NCBI GenBank assembly: GCA_018266355.1
Contig: JAFEAP010000005.1
Location: 124,001-188,000, forward strand
DNA length: 64,000 nt
DNA from: Bdellovibrionales bacterium
GTDB lineage: Bacteria; Bdellovibrionota; UBA1018
Direction of reading: 5' to 3'
The position numbers and the translations under genes were made by a program. Positions 58,105-64,000 of the stretch are shown here, piece after piece; within the stretch, counting starts at the first letter, position 1, and each line of letters opens with the position of its first letter. Below the pieces are notes generated by a model that worked only from the letters and a program-made list of their open reading frames with translations, was not told the origin of the DNA and made no database searches.

Positions 58105-58980
58105 TCATTTCAGCGTTCGAATCGCCTTACAGACCGCGCGGAAACTTCCGGTTTCCTCGCGGTCTTTGCGTTTCAGCGCGTAGACCGGCTGGAGGTGGCC
58201 CGCTCTCATCGGCGACGCGAGCTCGTGAAGGGCGAACTCGGAGCGGACGATCCCGTTATGGCGTTCGGCGATGAATTTCGGGAGGTAGGCCACGCCCTGA
58301 CCGCTCCGAAGGAGCGCCATCGCGGTCTCCATCAGGCCGACCGCGTAACGGACGGTCCGCGGAATGCGGTCGTCGGGCCATCCGTCGAGGCCTCGGACCT
58401 TGTTCGGCGTGTCGCCCACCGCGGAGAGCGGCACCACGAAGGGAAGCTCCTTGAAGTCTTTCGGCCCGGCGAACTTTTTCAACCCGTACACCCCCATCCG
58501 GATCTTCGTCACTTCGACGTGGTCGAGTTCCCCGCGCGGCACCGTGAGGTAAGTGATGCCGAAGTCGACGCGCCCTTGGGCGATCGCCTCCTCGAGCGGA
58601 CCGGGAATGAGCTCCTCGAAACGCACCTCGGTGCCTTCCGGAAAACACGCCGTAAGTTCGGGCGCGAAGTAGGTCGAGAAGACCTCGAACGTGCCGAGGG
58701 TGACTCGGCGGTGGGTCGACTGCCCGATGCCGAGCGCCTTCCGACGGAGTCGATCCTCGGTCTCGAGGCAGGCGGTCATGTCGGCGAGGAGATTCGCGGC
58801 TTGGGCCGTGATCTTGATCCCGCGTCCGTCGCGCGTGAGCAGCGGGATCCCGAGTTCGTCCTCGAGCACTCGGATCGATTTCGCGAGGCCCGCGTGGGTG
58901 ATGCGCAGGAGGTTCGCGGCTTCGCGAAGGTTCTTCGTTTCGGCGAGGACTCGGAACTGACGGAGACGGTTTGTTTCCAT
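58105..58980 (-). CDS. LysR-family transcriptional regulator
   Basis: The 291-aa product starts at the ATG at 58980, giving METNRLRQFRVLAETKNLRE, with the helix-turn-helix AANLLRITHAGLAKSIRVLE. A GTG 42 nt upstream is less likely. The effector domain lacks the OxyR cysteine pair. It diverges from the exported-protein/OCD/PLP cassette (59082-61352) with a 101-bp intergenic region containing repeated ATTG motifs (ATTGTATTGGATTGG on the minus strand), a plausible binding site. It probably controls that cassette. Confidence 0.85.
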   Translation of the reverse strand: METNRLRQFRVLAETKNLREAANLLRITHAGLAKSIRVLEDELGIPLLTRDGRGIKITAQAANLLADMTACLETEDRLRRKALGIGQSTHRRVTLGTFEVFSTYFAPELTACFPEGTEVRFEELIPGPLEEAIAQGRVDFGITYLTVPRGELDHVEVTKIRMGVYGLKKFAGPKDFKELPFVVPLSAVGDTPNKVRGLDGWPDDRIPRTVRYAVGLMETAMALLRSGQGVAYLPKFIAERHNGIVRSEFALHELASPMRAGHLQPVYALKRKDREETGSFRAVCKAIRTLK

Positions 58981-59081
58981 ATGGTGTCCAATCCAATACA
59001 ATAAGAATCTTTTGGTTTCCACCGGATTCCCGTACTTCTCGTCGCGTTCCCGGCGACGAACGCGCGGGACGAAAGGAAACC

Positions 59082-59525
59082 ATGAAAACGCTGTACCGGG
59101 TCCTCGCCCTCTCGCTCCTCGCCGCCTCTCCCCTCGCGCACGCCGCCGCCGACCGCGATCCGTCGCCGCCGAGCCCGAAATTCGTCTACGGACTGCACCT
59201 CTTCTTCGACGAGAAGGAATACGTCGACGTGCTCACGCTCCGGTCGATCGACGGTAAGGTCGCCGGTCATATGTCGGTGCCGAACGACTTCGAAGGCGAC
59301 CTCGAAAACGTCGTCTACCACGCGCCCCAGCCGCACCTCGGGATTCGCTTCCCGACGATCGAGTTCGACCTGCGCGTGCCGAAGAACAAGAGCCGCCCGC
59401 AGGACATGACCTTCCATTACGCCGGCGAATTCTTCAACGGCGATCTCCGCCAGCTTTCCGGCTTCGTCTCCATGGGCGGCGGGAAGAAATTCGTCGCGTC
59501 TTTCGTCGCGTTCCTGCGCAAGTAA
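59082..59525 (+). CDS. Small exported protein, first gene of the amino-acid cassette
   Basis: The 147-aa product has a GAAAGGAAA Shine-Dalgarno sequence. A signal peptide (LYRVLALSLLAASPLAHAA) is followed by a beta-rich domain (FVYGLHLFFDEKEYVDVLTL; DMTFHYAGEFFNGDLRQLSG). No family is recognised. It is 10 nt upstream of the OCD gene and is divergent from the LysR gene. Function unknown. Confidence 0.6.
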   Translation: MKTLYRVLALSLLAASPLAHAAADRDPSPPSPKFVYGLHLFFDEKEYVDVLTLRSIDGKVAGHMSVPNDFEGDLENVVYHAPQPHLGIRFPTIEFDLRVPKNKSRPQDMTFHYAGEFFNGDLRQLSGFVSMGGGKKFVASFVAFLRK

Positions 59526-59535
59526 GGAGGACGTC

Positions 59536-60507
59536 ATGCGATACCTCGGACCCGCGGAAATCCGGCAAGCGCTCGATCCGCTCGAATTGAGCGAACGCCT
59601 CCGGGCGGCCTTCGCCGACCACGCCCGCGGGCGAGGCGCGAACTCGCCCCGGCTCGTACTCCCCACCGTCGGCCGGGGCGCGCTCGGCGCCATGCTCGCC
59701 GTCTCGCCCGCGGACGGCCTCGTCGGCGCGAAACTCGTCTCCGTCAATCCCGAGAATCCCGCGCGCGGCCTGAATCCGCACCAAGGGATCGTCGTCCTCC
59801 TCGACCCCGACACGGGCGAGTTCCGGGCCGGATTCGACGCCTCCGAGATCACCGCGCTCCGAACCGTCGCGCTCTCGATCGCGGCGACGAAAGCGCTGGC
59901 GCGCGCCGACGCCCGGACGCTCGCCGTCTTCGGTACGGGACTCCAGGCCTACCTGCACGCGATCGCCGTCCCGCGCGTCCGTTCGATCGAGGAAATCCGC
60001 ATCGTCGGACGCGATCCGCTGAAGACCGCGCGCCTGCAGAAACGGCTCCGCGATCATTTCGCCCGCATCGGGCGGAGCGGCCCGGCGGTGAAAGTCGACA
60101 CGAATCCGGCGGAGGCCGCGCGCGCGGGGGACGTGCTCTGCCTCTGCACGGCGATCGCGCAGCCCTATCTGCGCTTCGCGGATCTCCGGCCCGGCGCGCA
60201 CGTGAACGCCGTCGGCGCGTGCCGGCCGGGGATGCGCGAAATCCTGGTCTCTCCCCGCGACCCGCTCGCCGTCTTCGTCGACGATCGCGAGCGGGCGCGC
60301 GAGGAAGCCGAGGAAATCCGTTCCTATTTCGTCGGCGAGCGCGCCGATCGGGTCGTCCCCCTCGGCGACGTCTTCGCGGGAACGCACCCCGGCCGCGTCG
60401 GGAACGGGGCGCGGACCCTCTTTAAATCGGTCGGCGTCGGCCTCCAGGACATCGTCGCGGCCGGGCTCGTCCTCGAGAACCTCGCGCGGCGGGAGAAACA
60501 CTCGTGA
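59536..60507 (+). CDS. Ornithine cyclodeaminase/mu-crystallin-family dehydrogenase
   Basis: The 323-aa product has the OCD/mu-crystallin fold: substrate loop GLVGAKLVSVNPENPARG with the conserved lysine (K66), GFDASEITALRTVALSIAAT, Rossmann nucleotide site LAVFGTGLQAYLHA, and VNAVGACRPGMREI. Members cyclise ornithine, reduce imines or dehydrogenate alanine; the exact substrate cannot be told. AAGGAGGA precedes the ATG. The stop overlaps the GTG of the PLP enzyme gene. OCD plus threonine-dehydratase-like pairs occur in ectoine breakdown (EutC/EutB) and hydroxyaspartate pathways. Confidence 0.85.
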   Translation: MRYLGPAEIRQALDPLELSERLRAAFADHARGRGANSPRLVLPTVGRGALGAMLAVSPADGLVGAKLVSVNPENPARGLNPHQGIVVLLDPDTGEFRAGFDASEITALRTVALSIAATKALARADARTLAVFGTGLQAYLHAIAVPRVRSIEEIRIVGRDPLKTARLQKRLRDHFARIGRSGPAVKVDTNPAEAARAGDVLCLCTAIAQPYLRFADLRPGAHVNAVGACRPGMREILVSPRDPLAVFVDDRERAREEAEEIRSYFVGERADRVVPLGDVFAGTHPGRVGNGARTLFKSVGVGLQDIVAAGLVLENLARREKHS

Positions 60508-61352
60508 GCGCGGGACGCGATCCGTTTTCGGCCTACGTCCGCCGGACGCCGCTGCTCCCGCTCGGCACGGGGATCTACGCGAAGGCCGAGAGCCTCCAGA
60601 CGCGCGGATCCTATAAGATCCGCGGCCTCGCGAACGTCTTCCGTCGTCGCGGGCTGGACGCGTTTCGGGGAGGCGTCTCGAGCGTCAGCGCGGGGAACCT
60701 CGGTCAATCTCTCGCTTACCTCGCCGCCGAATTCGCGCTCCCCTGCCGGATCGAAGTCCCGGATAGCGCGCCGCGAGTGAAAAAGGACGCGATCCGCGCA
60801 CTCGGTGCGGAACTCGTCGAGCGGCCTTTTTCCGAGATCTGGGCCCGCGTCCTCGAGCCTTCGCGAGATCCGTCCTTCGTCCACCCCTGCTTCGACGAAG
60901 ACCTCCGCGCGGGCTACGCTTCGATCGCGGAGGAAATGCTCTCCGACGAACCGCGACTCGACGCGATCGTCGTCCCGTACGGACTCGGAGGCCTCTGCCT
61001 CGGAATCGCGACCGCGCTCGAGCGGATCGCCCCCGGCGTTCGCGTCTATTCGGCGGACGTCGTCCCCGAAGGAAAGTCGAGTTTGGCCGACGCCATCGGA
61101 ACGCCCGCTCGCGTTCCCGAGATCCATCGCCAGGTCTCGCCGCTGCTCGCGGGATGCGTGGCCGTTCGCGAGGCCGCCGTCGCCGATTCGATCCGTCGCC
61201 TGTACCGGGACTTCGGGCTCCCGGTCGAAGGCGCGGCGGCCGTCGCGTACGCCGCGGCCGAGCGGCTCCGGAAAGAAAACGGCCCGGAGAAGATCGGGTG
61301 CCTTCTCACGGGCCGAAACATCGATCCCGAAAAATTATTCGGGCTACTCTAG
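60504..61352 (+). CDS. PLP-dependent threonine/serine dehydratase-like enzyme
   Basis: The 282-aa fold-type II PLP enzyme has a Schiff-base lysine in RGSYKIRGLAN (K38), substrate loop SVSAGNLGQSLAY (about 60-72), and phosphate-binding glycine loop PYGLGGLCLG. It starts at GTG 60504, overlapping the OCD stop. The order and motifs resemble threonine/hydroxyaspartate dehydratases that deaminate beta-hydroxy amino acids. It is shorter than IlvA because it lacks the regulatory ACT domain. With the OCD-family partner it could make and reduce an imine. Confidence 0.82.
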   Translation: MSAGRDPFSAYVRRTPLLPLGTGIYAKAESLQTRGSYKIRGLANVFRRRGLDAFRGGVSSVSAGNLGQSLAYLAAEFALPCRIEVPDSAPRVKKDAIRALGAELVERPFSEIWARVLEPSRDPSFVHPCFDEDLRAGYASIAEEMLSDEPRLDAIVVPYGLGGLCLGIATALERIAPGVRVYSADVVPEGKSSLADAIGTPARVPEIHRQVSPLLAGCVAVREAAVADSIRRLYRDFGLPVEGAAAVAYAAAERLRKENGPEKIGCLLTGRNIDPEKLFGLL

Positions 61353-61380
61353 GCGCGACGGCGCGTTGAACGCCCTCGCG

Positions 61381-61398
61381 TGACCGCTCCCGCGGTCA
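61381..61398. terminator. Short hairpin between convergent genes
   Basis: TGACCGC/GCGGTCA with a TCCC loop and TTTCCCC after it on the + strand. It overlaps the stop codon of the ferritin-like gene. Confidence 0.4.
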
Positions 61399-61905
61399 TT
61401 TCCCCTTGATGACCGACGCGAAATCGCCCGGGCGACGGAGCATCTTATCGACTTCTCCGCGGTGCATTTCTTCGGCGAAGATCATCTTGCGCGCGTACTC
61501 TTCGAGCATGACGTTCTTGCCTTCGACGAGCTTCATGAGCTTTTCGTAGAGCGCGAGGGCGATCCCCTCCATCTCGAGCGATTCGCGGAGGATGTCGCCG
61601 ATGTCGTGGTTATGGCTTTCGAGCAGGTGACCGATCTCGAGCGACGGGTGCTCGCCCATCGTCGTGAGGAGTTCGCCGGCTTCCTGGGCGTGGGTGAGCG
61701 CTTCGTTCGCCTGCTCGCGGAACCAGCTCACGATCGGGATCCGGGAATAGCCGTAAACCATCATCGAATAGTGCGTGTAGCGAACGACGCCCGCGAGCTC
61801 TTCCTTCAGGATCTCGTTCAGGGTGTCGCAGACCTTCGCGTACGGGATCCCTCCGAAACGCTTCGACGGGGATTCGGATTTCGATTTCTTTTTGCCTTTG
61901 GCCAC
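61396..61905 (-). CDS. Ferritin-like (bacterioferritin-type) protein
   Basis: The 169-aa product is a four-helix bundle with di-iron ligands in order: LNEILKEELAGVVRYTHYSM (E), ANEALTHAQEAGELL (E, H), LEMEGIALALYEKL (E) and FAEEMHRGEVDKML (E, H). It probably stores or detoxifies iron. No Met haem-ligand motif of true bacterioferritin was confirmed. The N-terminus is Lys/Ser-rich (MAKGKKKSKSESPSKRF), unlike standard Bfr, and may bind DNA. It fits the nearby oxidative-stress island. Confidence 0.8.
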   Translation of the reverse strand: MAKGKKKSKSESPSKRFGGIPYAKVCDTLNEILKEELAGVVRYTHYSMMVYGYSRIPIVSWFREQANEALTHAQEAGELLTTMGEHPSLEIGHLLESHNHDIGDILRESLEMEGIALALYEKLMKLVEGKNVMLEEYARKMIFAEEMHRGEVDKMLRRPGDFASVIKGK

Positions 61906-61983
61906 GGATGTCTCCTCGGGATGACGGGTGAAAAGTTTTCCCGAGCTTAGCGGATTTTAGCGGCGAGGGAAAACCGAAGCGCG

Positions 61984-62583
61984 TCAAAGCCCTTTTCGGA
62001 TCGCGCGAAGCTGGGTGAGATGGATGTCGGCATGGGTTCCGAGGAGCCAAAACCACTTCTTCGCGGTGAGATCGCCGAACCAAGGGTGAGCGAGCGTTCG
62101 CGGCGAATCGTAGGATTTCACATGGGCGTCGAGGTAAGGCAGCACGCCGGCCCTCCACTTTTCGAAACTCGCGAAGATCTCGGCCGCGGTCCGCTCGCCC
62201 CGCGGTTTCACCTTCGCGGTGTCCGCTTTGATTCCCGGATCGACGTCGTTCGCGAGCTTCTCGATTCCGCGGACGATTTGCGAACCGACGATTTCGAGGT
62301 GCTCGAGCACCATCGCCGCCGACCAGTAACGCGAACTGTCCTCGAGTCCGCGCTGGGGCGGGACGAGGACCTTCTTTTCCCGGAGCCCTTCCGGAACGGC
62401 GAGGAATTCCTCGCTCGCGCGCTGGTGCTTGCGCTCGAAACGAGCCCGAATCTGCTCGAGAGGTTCGCGGCCGGCCACGCGCGGATTCACGTACCAACGC
62501 AGGACCAGCTTCGCGATCCAAGGAATGCCCGCGCCCGGCGGGGCGAGCTTCGGCTCGGTGGTTTTCGGTTCGGTGTCGGACAT
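61984..62583 (-). CDS. DinB/YfiT-like helical-bundle metal-binding protein
   Basis: The 199-aa product has DinB-like helices: VLEHLEIVGSQIVRG with a His in the first metal-site position and LLGTHADIHLTQLRAIRKG with two further His at the C-terminus, as in DinB_2-type enzymes. There is no signal peptide. The family includes thiol-dependent S-transferases. The start at 62583 has no Shine-Dalgarno sequence and carries TACCCT 6 nt upstream. It diverges from the transporter gene. Confidence 0.72.
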   Translation of the reverse strand: MSDTEPKTTEPKLAPPGAGIPWIAKLVLRWYVNPRVAGREPLEQIRARFERKHQRASEEFLAVPEGLREKKVLVPPQRGLEDSSRYWSAAMVLEHLEIVGSQIVRGIEKLANDVDPGIKADTAKVKPRGERTAAEIFASFEKWRAGVLPYLDAHVKSYDSPRTLAHPWFGDLTAKKWFWLLGTHADIHLTQLRAIRKGL

Positions 62584-62589
62584 GCATCG

Positions 62590-62595
62590 AGGGTA
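62590..62595 (-). promoter_or_regulatory. TAnnnT -10-like hexamer 6 nt before an ATG (leaderless start)
   Basis: On the minus strand TACCCT ends 6 nt before the ATG at 62583. It is paired with 62655-62660 on the other strand. Confidence 0.4.
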
Positions 62596-62654
62596 GGCGC
62601 TCGGGGGCGTAACCGCAAGCGGGGTCCGCGCTTGAGCCCCCCGAGGCTCCCGGC

Positions 62655-62660
62655 TATGCT
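62655..62660 (+). promoter_or_regulatory. TAnnnT -10-like hexamer 6 nt before an ATG (leaderless start)
   Basis: TATGCT ends 6 nt before the ATG at 62667. Confidence 0.4.
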
Positions 62661-62666
62661 TCCCGC

Positions 62667-64000
62667 ATGGCACACGGCAAAGACTCCCCGGCGCTCGGAA
62701 AAATGATGGCGGATCGACGCTTCTGGCCCCTTTTCTGGACCCAAGCGCTCGGCGCGTTCAACGACAACGTCTTTAAGAACGGGATCGTGATGCTCATCAC
62801 GTTCAAGTCGGCGACGCTCGCGGGGCTTTCCGCGGAAAAACTCGTCGCTCTTTGCGGCGGGATTTTCATCCTCCCCTTCTTCCTCTTCTCGACCCTCGCG
62901 GGCGAGATCGCCGACCAACGTTCGAAGTCGATGCTCGCCCGGTTCACGAAGGTCTGGGAAATCCTCGTCATGCTCCTCGGAGCGGCCGGGTTCACCTTCG
63001 ATTCGCTTCCGCTCCTCCTCGTCGCGCTTTTCATGCTCGGGACCCAAGCGACGTTCTTCGGTCCGATCAAGTACAGCCTCCTCCCCGAGCTCCTCGGGCC
63101 CCGCGAGCTCGTCGCCGGCAACGCCCTCATCGAGCTCGGCACCTTCGTGTCGATCCTGCTCGGGACGCTGCTCGGAGGGATCCTCATGGGCCTCGGCGAG
63201 ACCGGCCGCCACTGGGTCTCCGGCACGGCGATCGCGATCGCGGTCCTCGGCTACGCGACGAGCCGCGGGATCCTCCACCGGGACGCCCGCGCACCCGCGC
63301 TGCGGATCTCCCGTAATCCCGTCACCCCGATGATCGAGCTCTTCCGCCTCGCGCGGAAGGTCGAGAGCGTCTTCCTCTCGATCCTCGCGATCTCGTGGTT
63401 CTGGCTCCTCGGTTCCGTCGTCCTCTCCGTATTACCGACCCTCTGCAAGGACACCCTCGGCGGTTCGGAACACGTACTCACCTTCTTCCTCGCGCTTTTC
63501 TCCCTCGGCGTCGGGTTCGGCTCGCTCCTCTGCGAGCGGCTCAGCTTCGGCTCGCTCGAACTCGGCCTCGTCCCGGTCGGCTCGATCGGCATGACGATCT
63601 TCGCTCTCGACATCGGATTCCTGCCGATGCCGTCCGCCCCCACGATCTCCGCCCTCTTCCAAGATCCGCACGGGTGGAGGCTCGCGATCGACATGTTCCT
63701 CTTCGCGATCTCGGGCGGCCTTTTCACGGTTCCGCTCTACACGCTCATGCAGCTCCGTACCGACGAACGCGAACGCTCTCGGGTGGTCGCCGCGAACAAC
63801 GTCCTGAACGCGCTCCTCATGGTCGGCGGAGCGGTCGCCCTGATGGGCCTCTACGCGGCCGGATTGAAGGCGCCGCAGATCTTCCTCGTCCTCGCCGGCG
63901 CGAACGCGCTCGTCGCGGTTTACGTCTATACCGTGCTGCCGGAGTTCCTCTTCCGATTCGTCGCCTGGGTCCTCACGCGCGCGATGTACCGGGCGCGGGT
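62667..64000 (+). CDS. MFS transporter, LplT/Aas-like lysophospholipid flippase domain (cut by window edge)
   Basis: About 444 codons are visible and no stop is reached. The sequence begins MAHGKDSPALGKMMADRRFW and contains the LplT hallmark FWTQALGAFNDNVFKNGIVM. Ten or more membrane spans follow (e.g. LLLVALFMLGTQATFFGPIK, LGTFVSILLGTLLGGILMGL, VLTFFLALFSLGVGFGSLLC). In related proteins this MFS part is fused to an acyltransferase and acyl-ACP synthetase (Aas) that recycle lysophospholipids; whether such domains follow here lies outside the window. Inner membrane. The start lacks a Shine-Dalgarno sequence. Confidence 0.8.
   Translation, partial: MAHGKDSPALGKMMADRRFWPLFWTQALGAFNDNVFKNGIVMLITFKSATLAGLSAEKLVALCGGIFILPFFLFSTLAGEIADQRSKSMLARFTKVWEILVMLLGAAGFTFDSLPLLLVALFMLGTQATFFGPIKYSLLPELLGPRELVAGNALIELGTFVSILLGTLLGGILMGLGETGRHWVSGTAIAIAVLGYATSRGILHRDARAPALRISRNPVTPMIELFRLARKVESVFLSILAISWFWLLGSVVLSVLPTLCKDTLGGSEHVLTFFLALFSLGVGFGSLLCERLSFGSLELGLVPVGSIGMTIFALDIGFLPMPSAPTISALFQDPHGWRLAIDMFLFAISGGLFTVPLYTLMQLRTDERERSRVVAANNVLNALLMVGGAVALMGLYAAGLKAPQIFLVLAGANALVAVYVYTVLPEFLFRFVAWVLTRAMYRAR

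Overview
The window is one contiguous, GC-rich (about 60-65 % by eye), gene-dense bacterial chromosome segment with many four-base and one-base gene overlaps. It carries signal peptides, lipobox lipoproteins, outer-membrane beta-barrel candidates and LolA-like/DUF1302 proteins, so the host has a Gram-negative envelope. The mix of secreted peptidases, a lytic transglycosylase, OxyR-AhpCD-Dps, a Grx4-BolA pair and a Tgt-MnmC fusion suggests a Bdellovibrionota/'deltaproteobacterial' type of organism. That placement is an inference from gene content, not proven. No rRNA, tRNA, CRISPR array, transposase or phage gene was recognised.

Layout. 1-9.2 kb: the start of an exported protein (truncated by the window edge), a 49-aa basic protein, a Ppx/GppA-HD phosphatase, an OmpR-type two-component system, an exported protein, the monothiol glutaredoxin-BolA pair, a membrane protein, a soluble PAS-PAS-GAF histidine kinase, and two tandem single-span small proteins (51 and 26 aa). 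9.2-11.5 kb: endonuclease III and a PolX whose polymerase site looks dead. 11.5-18.5 kb: an M42 peptidase, then gap-pgk-tpiA and secG, the last two separated by a Kelch lipoprotein gene on the opposite strand. 18.5-21.7 kb: an outer-membrane protein candidate and two further lipoproteins that share an uncharacterised N-terminal module with the Kelch protein. 21.9-35 kb: fusA, orn, dCMP deaminase, M1 aminopeptidase, zinc-ribbon protein, exonuclease III, a glycosyltransferase, a putative Na+/H+ antiporter, an M19 dipeptidase, a cysteine-hydrolase-like protein, and a cobalamin-binding-type protein with a DUF5522 partner. 35-46.7 kb: Tex, a zinc-finger protein, a lipoprotein, a HEXXH protein, a papain-like secreted protein, the Tgt-MnmC fusion, TcdA and TatD. 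46.8-55 kb: an exported UDP-glucose-pyrophosphorylase-like protein, a lytic transglycosylase, a thioredoxin-fold protein, a secreted metallopeptidase, a GbsR/MarR regulator, a DTW-domain protein and the DUF1302/LolA-like pair. 55-62.6 kb: an oxidative-stress island (oxyR, ahpC, ahpD, dps), a LysR-controlled amino-acid cassette, a ferritin-like protein and a DinB-like protein. The window ends inside an LplT-like MFS transporter.

The most unusual content is non-coding. (1) 38864-39225 holds two inverted copies of a long perfect hairpin (39- and 40-bp arms). Their loops are nearly identical, while their arms differ in sequence yet each pair is perfectly complementary. (2) 55187-55331 holds a consensus sigma-54 promoter followed at once by three tandem terminator-like hairpins with C-run loops and no ORF, a candidate small RNA. 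(3) An extended hairpin of about 85 bp lies just before the Shine-Dalgarno sequence of both gap (13070-13158) and the DTW gene (52742-52825), with a reduced relative at 49685-49740. (4) 11624-11782 is a 34-bp perfect inverted repeat around 91 bp. (5) Several genes without a Shine-Dalgarno sequence carry TAnnnT exactly 6-7 nt before the start codon, as expected for leaderless mRNAs.
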